Shown in pieces: positions 35,329 through 44,603 of a DNA stretch of 64,000 nt. The DNA comes from VAZQ01 sp035293945 (GTDB taxonomy: Bacteria; Pseudomonadota; Alphaproteobacteria; Rhizobiales; Xanthobacteraceae), in the NCBI GenBank assembly GCA_035293945.1, contig DATGLV010000030.1, forward strand, positions 1 to 64,000. The letters are read 5' to 3'. The notes beneath the pieces are model-generated. The model did no database searches, was not told the DNA's origin, and worked only from the letters and a program-made list of their open reading frames with translations. The position numbers were made by a program, and so were the translations under genes. The stretch's first letter is position 1; every line of letters starts with the position of its first letter.

Positions 35329-38300
35329 ATGGATGCATTAAGCGATATTGCCGCCGAAAGCGAAGTGGATGAGCTCTGGTTCAAGGACGCCATCATATAC
35401 CAGCTGCATGTCAAGGGGTTCGCGGACAGCAACGGCGATGGCATCGGCGATTTCGCCGGCCTGACCAGCAAGCTCGACTACCTGCAGGATCTCGGCGTCA
35501 ATACGCTTTGGCTACTGCCCTTCTATCCGTCACCGGGACGCGACGACGGCTACGACATCTCGGATTATCGGGACATCAATCCGGATTTCGGCTTGCTGCG
35601 CGACTTCCGCCGCTTCATGGTGGAGGCGAAGCGGCGCAAGCTCCGCATCATCATCGAGCTGGTGATCAACCACACGTCGGACCAGCACCCATGGTTCCGT
35701 CGCGCGCGCGCCAGCAAGCCGAAATCGGACGCGCGCAATTGGTACGTGTGGAGCGACACAGATCAACGTTACGCCGGCACGCGGATCATCTTCAGCGACA
35801 CGGAGAAATCCAATTGGACGTGGGATCCGGTTGCGCAGGCCTACTATTGGCACCGGTTCTTCTCGCACCAGCCCGACCTCAATTATGACAATCCGAACGT
35901 GCTCACGGCGATCCTTCAGGTCATGCGCCGATGGATCGAATTCGGGGTCGACGGCTTCCGCCTCGACGCAATCCCCTATCTTTGCGAGCGCGAAGGCACC
36001 AGCAACGAGAACCTTCCCGAGACTCACGCCATCATCAAGAAGATCCGCGCCGGCCTCGATTCCATGGCGCCCGGCAAGGTGCTGCTGGCAGAAGCCAACC
36101 AATGGCCCGAGGACGTATCCGCCTATTTCGGCGATGGCGACGAATGCCACATGGCCTATCACTTCCCGCTCATGCCGCGCATCTACGTGGCGATCGCGCA
36201 GGAGGACCGCTTTCCGATCACCGACATCATGCGCCAGACCCCCGACATCCCGCCAAACTGCCAGTGGGCCCTGTTCCTGCGCAACCACGACGAGCTGACG
36301 CTGGAAATGGTGACCGACGTCGAGCGCGATTATTTGTGGTCCACCTATGCGACCGAGCCGCGCGCACGCCTCAATCTCGGAATTCGCCGCCGCCTGGCGC
36401 CGCTGATGGACAACGATCGGCGCAAGATCGAGCTGGTCAACTCGCTGTTGATGTCTTTCCCAGGCACGCCGATCATCTACTACGGCGATGAGATCGGCAT
36501 GGGCGACAACATCTATCTCGGCGACCGCAATGGCGTGCGCACGCCGATGCAGTGGACGCCCGACCGCAACGGCGGTTTCTCCCGCTGTGACCCTGCCCGC
36601 CTGTACCTGCCGACCATCATGGATTCTGTTTACGGCTACGAGGCCGTGAACGTCGAAGCGCAATCGCGCAATATCGCCTCGCTGCTCAGCTGGACCAAGC
36701 GGCTGATCTCGGTCCGCAAGTCCAGCAAGGTTTTCGGCCGCGGCTCGCTCGCCTTCCTGCGACCGAGCAACCGATCGGTGCTCGTCTATGTCAGACAATA
36801 CGGGGACGATGCGATCCTATGCGTCGCCAATCTTTCGCGATCGGCACAGGCCACTGAGGTCGACCTTTCTGGCTGGCGCGGACGCGTCCCGCTGGAGATG
36901 CTCGGGCGCCGGCGATTTCCGCAGATCGGCGAGCACCCATATGTGATCACCCTCGCCCCCTACGGGTTCTTCTGGTTCCATCTCAGCGAGCAGGTCGGCG
37001 AGATCGAGTCGCCGAGCATCGCTCCCGAGTTCGAGACGCTGGTCCTGACCGAGGGCTGGCGCTCGCTCTCGCACGGGCGGGCGCGCACGATCCTCGAGCG
37101 GGACGTGCTGCCGGCATTTCTCGGCGCCCGACGCTGGTTTCCCGGCAGGGACAGCGCCGCGATCAGCTGTCAAGTTCTCGCCGTTATGCCGCTGTCGGCC
37201 AGCGATCAGGGGCCGGCGCTCGCGCTGATCGAAGCCAAGACGGGCCGGGAGAGCGGACGCTATCTGATGGCGCTCTCGGTCGATTGGACGCGGTTCGATC
37301 GGGTCCGCACCGAGCCGTGCGTGGTCGCCGCCATACGCCGTGGTCCGCGCGAGGGCACGCTGCGGGATGCGACCGCGGACTCGGGCTTCATCTCGACCTT
37401 GTTGGCGCTGGTCCGCGGCGCCGGCGGTGCTGCGGCCGCCGACTCCAAGCTCGAGTTTACGCCGGTCGGACACTTTGCCGAAACGGAGCTGCAACCGATC
37501 GAAGAGGTTCGCGCCGTCAATACCGAGCAATCCAACACCACGGTGCTGGTCGGCCGCAGCTATGTGGTGAAGCTGTTCCGCCGCATCGAGGCAGGCATCA
37601 ATCCGGAGATCGAGGTCGGACGCTTTCTCACCGAGACGGTGGGATTTGCCAATGTGCCGCCGCTGCTCGGCTTCGGCGAGCTCGTCAAGGGTGGAACCCG
37701 CAGCGCCGTCGTGGTCGTTCACCGCTTCGTGGACAACCAGGGCGACGCCTGGTCGGTCGCCAATGCCTATCTCGACCGCTACGTGGAAGAGCAGCGCCTG
37801 TTGACCGCCGAGGCCGCGACCGAGAGCGACGAGCAGGCCGCCTATCTCTTGCGCATGCGGCAAGTCGGCCGGCGGACCGCGGAAATGCAGCTCGCGATGG
37901 CGAGCCGCGACGACGTGCCGGACTTCAAGCCTGAGCCCGTCACGGCGGCCGATACGTCCAGGTGGATCGAAGAGGCCCTCAAGCGGGCGCGTCGGACCTT
38001 CGCCAAGCTCGCGCGCTATCGGCCCAAGATGGTTCCCGGCGATCAGGAGCTCGCCAAGGGGATTCTCGAAAGCGAAGCCGCATTGCCGGATTACATGCGA
38101 GCGCTTCTGCCTGAAAATCTCGAAGTGATGAAAATCCGCCATCACGGCGATTTTCATCTGGGGCAGATGCTCATCGTCAAGGATGATGTCGTCATCCTCG
38201 ACTTCGAAGGAGAGCCCCGCCGTAGCCTCGCCGAGCGGCGCCAACGAATGCCAGCGGCCCGCGATTTGGCGGGCTTGCTGCGCTCGATCGACTATTCGGC

Positions 38301-38604
38301 GACAGCTGCGCTCGAGCGCGCGCTCAAGACCGCCCCCGACGAAAACGGAAAGATAGCGCGCGCGCTCGACAACTGGCGCGAACATTCGCTTGCCGCCGTG
38401 CTCGCCTCCTATCGCGAGTTCATGTTCGATCAGCGGCTGTGGCCAACGGAGCCCGCCGCCGCCGAGGGGCTCATCGACTTCTTCCTGTTGGAAAAGGCCT
38501 GCTACGAGCTCGAATACGAGCTCGCGCATCGACCCGACTGGTTGCGCGTCCCGCTCGCCGGGATGCGCCGCATTCTTGCACGATCGGGGCTGGTGCCGGC
38601 ATGA
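35329..38604 (+). CDS. treS: Trehalose synthase-maltokinase fusion
   Basis: A 1091-residue two-domain fusion. Residues 1 to about 555 are trehalose synthase (GH13_16), interconverting trehalose and maltose: Asp213 in GFRLDAIPYL, Glu255 in LLAEANQWPEDV and the RNHDELTLEM motif. Residues of about 590-1085 are maltokinase (Mak/Pep2), which phosphorylates maltose at C1: HHGDFHLGQML (Asp941) and VVILDFEGEP (Asp958), both aminoglycoside-kinase-like catalytic motifs. The fusion channels trehalose to maltose-1-phosphate, the GlgE substrate. GGGAG precedes the ATG. Its stop overlaps the glgB start in ATGA. Confidence 0.96.
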   Translation: MDALSDIAAESEVDELWFKDAIIYQLHVKGFADSNGDGIGDFAGLTSKLDYLQDLGVNTLWLLPFYPSPGRDDGYDISDYRDINPDFGLLRDFRRFMVEAKRRKLRIIIELVINHTSDQHPWFRRARASKPKSDARNWYVWSDTDQRYAGTRIIFSDTEKSNWTWDPVAQAYYWHRFFSHQPDLNYDNPNVLTAILQVMRRWIEFGVDGFRLDAIPYLCEREGTSNENLPETHAIIKKIRAGLDSMAPGKVLLAEANQWPEDVSAYFGDGDECHMAYHFPLMPRIYVAIAQEDRFPITDIMRQTPDIPPNCQWALFLRNHDELTLEMVTDVERDYLWSTYATEPRARLNLGIRRRLAPLMDNDRRKIELVNSLLMSFPGTPIIYYGDEIGMGDNIYLGDRNGVRTPMQWTPDRNGGFSRCDPARLYLPTIMDSVYGYEAVNVEAQSRNIASLLSWTKRLISVRKSSKVFGRGSLAFLRPSNRSVLVYVRQYGDDAILCVANLSRSAQATEVDLSGWRGRVPLEMLGRRRFPQIGEHPYVITLAPYGFFWFHLSEQVGEIESPSIAPEFETLVLTEGWRSLSHGRARTILERDVLPAFLGARRWFPGRDSAAISCQVLAVMPLSASDQGPALALIEAKTGRESGRYLMALSVDWTRFDRVRTEPCVVAAIRRGPREGTLRDATADSGFISTLLALVRGAGGAAAADSKLEFTPVGHFAETELQPIEEVRAVNTEQSNTTVLVGRSYVVKLFRRIEAGINPEIEVGRFLTETVGFANVPPLLGFGELVKGGTRSAVVVVHRFVDNQGDAWSVANAYLDRYVEEQRLLTAEAATESDEQAAYLLRMRQVGRRTAEMQLAMASRDDVPDFKPEPVTAADTSRWIEEALKRARRTFAKLARYRPKMVPGDQELAKGILESEAALPDYMRALLPENLEVMKIRHHGDFHLGQMLIVKDDVVILDFEGEPRRSLAERRQRMPAARDLAGLLRSIDYSATAALERALKTAPDENGKIARALDNWREHSLAAVLASYREFMFDQRLWPTEPAAAEGLIDFFLLEKACYELEYELAHRPDWLRVPLAGMRRILARSGLVPA

Positions 38605-40754
38605 CGACACTTCCGGCAGACGCTTATGCGATCATCGAGGGCCGGCACCATGATCCATTCCGGTATCTGGGGCCGCACCAGGAGGATGACAGTCAAATCG
38701 TGCGCGTCTTCCTGCCTGACGCGACGGCGGTCGCGCTGATCGACGACGGCGGCAAGGTCAGCGAGCTCCGGCGCATCCACGATGCCGGCCTGTTCGCCGG
38801 ACCGTTGCCGGACGCGAGCCCCCGCTATCACATGCGGGTGCGTTTCGGCGAGGACATCGTGGAGCTCGAGGATGCCTACCGCTTCCCGCCGATCCTCTCC
38901 GATCTCGACCTCTACCTCTTGGGCGAGGGCACCCATAAACGCCTGTACGACAAGCTCGGCGCGCATCCGATGGTGCTCGAGGGCATCGAAGGCGTCGCCT
39001 TCGCGGTCTTTGCGCCCAATGCCCGCCGCGTGAGCGTCGTCGGCGACTTCAATCTCTGGGATGGGAGGCGGCACGCGATGCGCGTGCGCGGCAACGGGTT
39101 TTGGGAGATCTTCGTGCCCGCGGCACGGATCGACGACAAATACAAGTACGAGATCATCGGCGCGAACGGCGCGCTGCTGCTCAAATCGGATCCGGTCGCC
39201 TTTGCGATGGAGCTGCGCCCACTGACCGCATCGATCGTGGTCGATCTGGAAGCGCTGCCGCGTCCCCAGCCTGCGCCCGCCGATGCCAACCGGCTCGACG
39301 CTCCGATATCGATCTATGAAATCCATCTCGGCTCGTGGCGCCGGCGCCCCGAGGAAGGCAATCGCTGGCTGACATTTCGCGAGCTCGCCCAAGAGCTGCC
39401 CGGCTATGCCCGCGAGATGGGCTTCACCCACGTCGAATTCCTGCCCGTCAGCGAGCATCCATTCGACGGCTCCTGGGGCTATCAGCCGACCGGGTTGTTC
39501 GCCCCCACCAGCCGCTTCGGCGCTCCGGCTGATTTCGCGGCGCTGATCGATGCCTGCCACCGCGCCGGGCTCGCGGTGCTGCTCGATTGGGTACCCGGGC
39601 ACTTTCCCGACGATCCGCATGGCCTCGGGCGGTTCGACGGCACGGCCCTCTACGAGCACGAGAACCCGCAACAGGGCCGTCATCTCGACTGGAACACGCT
39701 GATCTACAACACGGGGCGAACCGAAGTCGCCAATTTCCTGTTGGCGAACGGCTTGTTCTGGCTCGACCGCTATGGGGTCGACGGCTTGCGCGTCGATGCG
39801 GTCGCTTCGATGCTTTATCTCGACTACAGCCGGCCCCCGGGCGGTTGGATTCCGAACAAGCTCGGGGGACGCGAGAATCTCGACGCCATCGCATTTCTGC
39901 GCCGGTTCAACACCGAAGTCTTCTCAAGCTTTCCGCACGCAACCACGGCAGCGGAGGAATCGACGGCCTGGCCGATGGTTTCTCGGCCGGTCGATTGGGG
40001 CGGGCTCGGCTTCGGCTACAAGTGGAATATGGGCTGGATGCACGACACGCTCGACTATGTCAGCCGGGACCCGATCTATCGCAAGCATCATCACGGCCAG
40101 ATTCTGTTCGGCCTGCACTACGCATTCTCCGAAAACTTCATCCTGCCGCTCTCCCACGACGAGGTCGTGCACGGCAAGCGTTCGATCCTGGGGCGGATGC
40201 CCGGCGACGAGTGGCAGCGTTTCGCCAATCTGCGGGCTTATTATGGGTTCATGTTCGGCCATCCGGGCAAGAAGCTCTTGTTCATGGGCAACGAGTTCGC
40301 CCAACCAAACGAATGGAGTCACGATCAATCGCTGGATTGGCACTTGCTCGAGCAGCCTCGTCATTCCGGCGTACAGGCGCTCGTGCGCGACCTCAATCGC
40401 CTCTACCGCGAGCTGCCGGCGCTTCACGAGCTCGATTGCGATGCCGCCGGCTTCGAATGGCTGGTGATGAACGACGCCGATCGCGGTGTCTTCGCATGGC
40501 TGCGCAGGGCCCGCGACGCGCGCTCGTGCTGCCTGGTCGTGATCAACTTTACGCCCGAGGTCTATCGCGACTACCGCATAAAAGTACCCTTCTTCGGTAC
40601 TTGGCGCGAGGTGCTCAACACCGATGCGGCCATCTATGGGGGCAGCAATGTCGGGAACGGGGGTGCGGTGAAGACGTTGGAGGCAATGTCGGTTCCCGAG
40701 GTCAGCCTTGCAGTTCCGCCACTTGCAGCAGCTTTTTTCGTCCCGGAGCGGTAA
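38601..40754 (+). CDS. glgB: 1,4-alpha-glucan branching enzyme
   Basis: A 717-residue GH13_9 branching enzyme, which makes alpha-1,6 branches. It has the long N-terminal CBM48 arrangement (HHDPFRYLGPH, then FAVFAPNARRVSVVGDFNLWDGR), the barrel motifs DGLRVDAVASMLYLDYSR, AAEESTAWP and LSHDEVVHGKRSI, and MGNEFAQPNEW. ATG 38601 overlaps the treS-mak stop. The gene is of ordinary length. The 3' end overlaps the beginning of glgX by 47 nt. Confidence 0.96.
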   Translation: MTTLPADAYAIIEGRHHDPFRYLGPHQEDDSQIVRVFLPDATAVALIDDGGKVSELRRIHDAGLFAGPLPDASPRYHMRVRFGEDIVELEDAYRFPPILSDLDLYLLGEGTHKRLYDKLGAHPMVLEGIEGVAFAVFAPNARRVSVVGDFNLWDGRRHAMRVRGNGFWEIFVPAARIDDKYKYEIIGANGALLLKSDPVAFAMELRPLTASIVVDLEALPRPQPAPADANRLDAPISIYEIHLGSWRRRPEEGNRWLTFRELAQELPGYAREMGFTHVEFLPVSEHPFDGSWGYQPTGLFAPTSRFGAPADFAALIDACHRAGLAVLLDWVPGHFPDDPHGLGRFDGTALYEHENPQQGRHLDWNTLIYNTGRTEVANFLLANGLFWLDRYGVDGLRVDAVASMLYLDYSRPPGGWIPNKLGGRENLDAIAFLRRFNTEVFSSFPHATTAAEESTAWPMVSRPVDWGGLGFGYKWNMGWMHDTLDYVSRDPIYRKHHHGQILFGLHYAFSENFILPLSHDEVVHGKRSILGRMPGDEWQRFANLRAYYGFMFGHPGKKLLFMGNEFAQPNEWSHDQSLDWHLLEQPRHSGVQALVRDLNRLYRELPALHELDCDAAGFEWLVMNDADRGVFAWLRRARDARSCCLVVINFTPEVYRDYRIKVPFFGTWREVLNTDAAIYGGSNVGNGGAVKTLEAMSVPEVSLAVPPLAAAFFVPER

Positions 40755-42828
40755 AGCGCGACTTTCGGCCGGCGCCCCGTACCCGCTCGGGGCAAGCTGG
40801 AACGGCCACGGAACGAATTTCGCCCTGTTCTCGGCAAATGCCCAGAAGGTCGAGCTTTGCCTATTTGATAGCCATGGCCGGCGCGAGCTCGAGCGCATTG
40901 CGCTTCCCGAGCGGACCGATGACGTCTGGCACGGCTATTTGAACGACGTGCTGCCGGGCCAGATTTACGGTTATCGGGTGCACGGGCCTTATCAGCCGGA
41001 GCGGGGATTTCGCTTCAATGCCAACAAGCTGCTGCTCGATCCTTACGCGAAGCGCCTGGCCGGCCGATTGATCTGGAGCGATGCGCATCTCGGCTACCGT
41101 GCCGGAAGCGCGCGCGCCGACCTCTCCTTCGATCGGCGCGATAATGCGCGTGGCGTCCCCAAGGCGGTCGTGGTCGACGAGGCCTTCACCTGGGCGACAC
41201 AAGGTGCCCCGCATGTCGCCTGGCAGGACATGATCATTTACGAGGCGCACGTCAAAGGGCTGACGCGTCAGCGCGAGGATGTGCCGGCAGCCCTGCGCGG
41301 AACCTATCAGGGCCTGAGCTCGCCGGCGATGATCGCACATCTCCAGCGGCTCGGCGTGACCGCGATCGAGCTTCTACCGGTGCACGCCTTCATCGATGAC
41401 CGCCATCTGGTCGAGCGGGGGCTCAGCAATTATTGGGGCTACAACACGCTCGCCTTCTTCTGCCCGGAGCCGCGCTATGCCGCCGATTCGCCGCTCGACA
41501 GCTTTCGCTCGACCGTCTCGCGGCTGCACGATGCTGGCATCGAGATCATTCTCGACGTCGTCTACAATCACACATGCGAGGGCAATCATCTCGGGCCAAC
41601 GCTGAGCTTCCGCGGCATCGACAACACATCTTACTATTGGCTGCGCAAGGATCAGCCGCGCTATTACGAGGATTTCACCGGCACCGGAAACTCATTGAAC
41701 CTCACCCATCCGCGCGTCCTGCAGATGGTGATGGATTCGCTCAGATACTGGGTGGAGGTCGGCCGGGTCGACGGATTCCGCTTCGACCTCGCAACGACGC
41801 TCGGCCGCGGACCGAACGGCTTTGACGCCGGAAATCCCTTCTTCGCGGCGCTCCGGCAGGACCCGGTGCTGGCCGGCGTCAAGCTGATTGCCGAGCCGTG
41901 GGATGTCGGGCTCGGCGGCTATCAGGTCGGTCATTTTCCCGCCGGCTGGTCGGAGTGGAACGACCGGTTTCGCCAGACGCTGCGCCGATATTGGCGCGGC
42001 GACGGCAACCTGATCGGCGATGTCGGCGGGCGCATGACGGCTTCCACGGATTTGTTCGATCACGCCGGGCGTACGCCGCGCGCCAGCGTCAACCATGTGA
42101 CGGTCCATGACGGCTTCACGCTCGCCGATCTGGTGAGCTACGCCACCAAGCACAACGACGCCAACGGCGAAGGCAACCGGGATGGTGCCGAGGAGAATTT
42201 CAGCACAAATTGCGGCGTCGAAGGACCGAGCGACGATCCTGAGATTCTTGCGCTGCGTCGCCGGCTGCGCAGCAACCTGCTTGCCTCTTTGCTGCTGGCG
42301 CAGGGCACACCGCTGATTCTGGCCGGGGATGAGGTCGGCAATAGCCAAGGCGGCAACAACAACGCCTATTGCCAGGACAACCCGACCGGCTGGGTGGACT
42401 GGTCGCACCTTGGCAGCGAGCAGGAGGACCTGTCCGAGCTCATCAGCCAATTGACCACCTTGAGGCGGGCGTTCCCGCAGCTGTGGCCGCGCCGATTCGT
42501 GAGCGGCCGAAATCCCGACGGATCCTTCGGGGTTCTGTGGCTCACCCCGCGTGCGACCGAAATGACGGAGGCGGATTGGAACTTTCCGGAGGGACGTTTC
42601 CTCGCATATGCGCTCGGGCCGGTGGAGACCGGGCAGCCTGCTCTTTACATCGTGCTGAATGCGGCCGCGCAGGCGATCGAGCTCGAGCTGCCGAAGTTGC
42701 CGCACTGCAGCCGCTGGAACGCCCTCATGAGCACCGCCGGCCCGATGGAGCAGGATGAGCCGCTCCCGGCCGGCGCAAAATTGCAGGCACCGGCGCAATC
42801 GGTCCTCGTGTTTTCAAGCCTGCCATGA
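40708..42828 (+). CDS. glgX: Glycogen debranching enzyme
   Basis: A 706-residue GH13_11 isoamylase-type enzyme that removes alpha-1,6 branches from trimmed glycogen. The family start SAGAPYPLGASWNGHGTNFALFSAN is followed by GYRVHGPYQPERGFRFN, the barrel motifs VDGFRFDLATTLGR (nucleophile Asp), KLIAEPWDVG (Glu) and TVHDGFTLADL, and GNSQGGNNNAYCQDN. No ATG lies near the family start. A TTG at 40708 with GAGGT upstream is the best choice and lies inside glgB, a 47-nt overlap. Its product feeds linear chains to TreY. Confidence 0.93.
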   Translation: MQFRHLQQLFSSRSGKARLSAGAPYPLGASWNGHGTNFALFSANAQKVELCLFDSHGRRELERIALPERTDDVWHGYLNDVLPGQIYGYRVHGPYQPERGFRFNANKLLLDPYAKRLAGRLIWSDAHLGYRAGSARADLSFDRRDNARGVPKAVVVDEAFTWATQGAPHVAWQDMIIYEAHVKGLTRQREDVPAALRGTYQGLSSPAMIAHLQRLGVTAIELLPVHAFIDDRHLVERGLSNYWGYNTLAFFCPEPRYAADSPLDSFRSTVSRLHDAGIEIILDVVYNHTCEGNHLGPTLSFRGIDNTSYYWLRKDQPRYYEDFTGTGNSLNLTHPRVLQMVMDSLRYWVEVGRVDGFRFDLATTLGRGPNGFDAGNPFFAALRQDPVLAGVKLIAEPWDVGLGGYQVGHFPAGWSEWNDRFRQTLRRYWRGDGNLIGDVGGRMTASTDLFDHAGRTPRASVNHVTVHDGFTLADLVSYATKHNDANGEGNRDGAEENFSTNCGVEGPSDDPEILALRRRLRSNLLASLLLAQGTPLILAGDEVGNSQGGNNNAYCQDNPTGWVDWSHLGSEQEDLSELISQLTTLRRAFPQLWPRRFVSGRNPDGSFGVLWLTPRATEMTEADWNFPEGRFLAYALGPVETGQPALYIVLNAAAQAIELELPKLPHCSRWNALMSTAGPMEQDEPLPAGAKLQAPAQSVLVFSSLP

Positions 42829-44603
42829 CTCGCAAGGTGCAATTCGGTGCCCGGCCTGCCGCCAATGGGGTGACCTTCCGCTTGTGGGCTCCGGCGGCGC
42901 GCTCTGTGGACGTGCTCATCGAGCGGCCGCATCCGATGCAGGCGCTTGCGGACGGCTGGTTTGAGGCGACGATCGCCGGTGCGGGCGCCGGAACGCGCTA
43001 TCGGTTCGTGATCGACCGCAGCTTCGAGGTGCCGGACCCCGCCTCCGCCTTCCAGCCCCAAGACGTTTCCGGACCGAGCGAGGTCGTCGACCACGATGCC
43101 TATGTGTGGCGGGCGAGCGACTGGCGGGGTCGCCCGTGGAGCGAAGCCGCAATTCTCGAGCTGCACATCGGCACGTTCACGCCGGTCGGCAGCTTCAATT
43201 CCGCCATCGACAGGCTTGATCACGTGGCCGCAACCGGCCTGACTGCGATCGAGCTGATGCCGGTTGCGGATTTCCCGGGCCGGCGCGGGTGGGGTTACGA
43301 CGGCGTTCTCATTTACGCGCCGGACTCGAGTTACGGGACACCCGATGACCTCAAGACGCTGATCGACGCTGCGCATACGCGCGGCCTAATGGTCTTCCTC
43401 GACGTCGTCTACAATCATTTCGGTCCGGAAGGGAATCATCTCGCCCGCTACGCGCCGGATTTCTTCACTCCGGCGCACACGCCCTGGGGACAGGCGATCG
43501 ACTACCGGGTCGCGCAGGTGCGCGCCTTCGCGATCGAGAATGCCCTGCATTGGCTCGATCGCTATCGTTTCGACGGACTGCGCCTCGATGCCGTGCACGC
43601 CATCCCCGAACCGGGCCGCTCCTTGCTGCTCGGCGAGCTGAGCAGAGCGGCCGGCGATCTTGCGGCCGCGAGCGGACGCTTGATCCATCTCGTCCTCGAG
43701 AACGACGACAACACCGCAAGCCTGCTCGATCCGCAGGCTGAGCCGCCGCACGGGAAGTTTCGCGCACAATGGAACGATGACTATCATCACGCCTGGCACG
43801 CCCTTCTGACCGGCGAGCACGGCGGCTATTACCAGGACTACGCCGGCGATCCGCAGGCGCATCTCGCACGTACGCTGTCGTCGGGCTTTGCCTATCAGGG
43901 AGAGGCTTCCGCGCACCGCGAAGGGCGCCGCCGCGGCGAAGCTTCGGGTGCCCTGCCGCCAACCGCCTTCGTCAACTTCCTGCAGAATCATGATCAGATC
44001 GGCAATCGTCCGCTGGGGGATCGCCTGGATTCGCAAGTCGGCGAAGCGGCGGTTACGGCCGCACTCGCCGTCACGCTGCTCGCCCCGATGCCGCCGCTTC
44101 TGTTCATGGGCGAGGAGTGGGGCTCGACGCGACCATTTCCATTCTTCTGCGACTTTCACGGCGAGCTTGCAGACGCGGTCCGCCGCGGGCGACGCGCCGA
44201 GTTCAAGTCGGCCTACGCGGCGTTCGGCGACGACATCCCCGATCCGCTCGCCGAAGAAACGTTCCGGTCCGCGGTCCTCGACTGGGACACGGCTGCGGCG
44301 CCTGCGGGCGCGCGGCGGCTAGCCCTGGTGCAAGCCCTGCTGACGAAGCGACGCGAGCTCATCGCGCCGCGGCTTAACGGCGCCGCATTCGGATCGGCGC
44401 GCCAGGACGGACCCGTGCTGAGCGCGAGGTGGCATCTTGGCGACGGCGCGATCCTTCTCCTCGCCGCCAATTTGTCCGATGCGCCGGCACCTCGGCCGTC
44501 ATGCGTCCGGTCGGCGCAGGCGATCTGGGGAGAAGCCGTCGCCGCAACACTGCCCCCTTGGTTCGTATCTTGGTCCGTTTCCGGGGGACCCGGAGGGCCA
44601 TGA
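42825..44603 (+). CDS. treZ: Malto-oligosyltrehalose trehalohydrolase
   Basis: A 592-residue GH13_10 enzyme that cleaves trehalose from the end of maltooligosyltrehalose. The N-terminal part has VTFRLWAPAARSVDVLIE; the barrel motifs are FDGLRLDAVHAI (nucleophile), HLVLENDDN (acid/base) and NFLQNHDQIGNRPLGDR. ATG 42825 overlaps the glgX stop in ATGA. Its position before treY is unusual only in order; the two always act as a pair. Confidence 0.95.
   Translation: MTRKVQFGARPAANGVTFRLWAPAARSVDVLIERPHPMQALADGWFEATIAGAGAGTRYRFVIDRSFEVPDPASAFQPQDVSGPSEVVDHDAYVWRASDWRGRPWSEAAILELHIGTFTPVGSFNSAIDRLDHVAATGLTAIELMPVADFPGRRGWGYDGVLIYAPDSSYGTPDDLKTLIDAAHTRGLMVFLDVVYNHFGPEGNHLARYAPDFFTPAHTPWGQAIDYRVAQVRAFAIENALHWLDRYRFDGLRLDAVHAIPEPGRSLLLGELSRAAGDLAAASGRLIHLVLENDDNTASLLDPQAEPPHGKFRAQWNDDYHHAWHALLTGEHGGYYQDYAGDPQAHLARTLSSGFAYQGEASAHREGRRRGEASGALPPTAFVNFLQNHDQIGNRPLGDRLDSQVGEAAVTAALAVTLLAPMPPLLFMGEEWGSTRPFPFFCDFHGELADAVRRGRRAEFKSAYAAFGDDIPDPLAEETFRSAVLDWDTAAAPAGARRLALVQALLTKRRELIAPRLNGAAFGSARQDGPVLSARWHLGDGAILLLAANLSDAPAPRPSCVRSAQAIWGEAVAATLPPWFVSWSVSGGPGGP

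Noticed and set aside
36817..38610. Minus-strand open frame of 597 codons
   Set aside because: It is the reverse complement of the maltokinase domain; the kinase motifs on the plus strand are clear.
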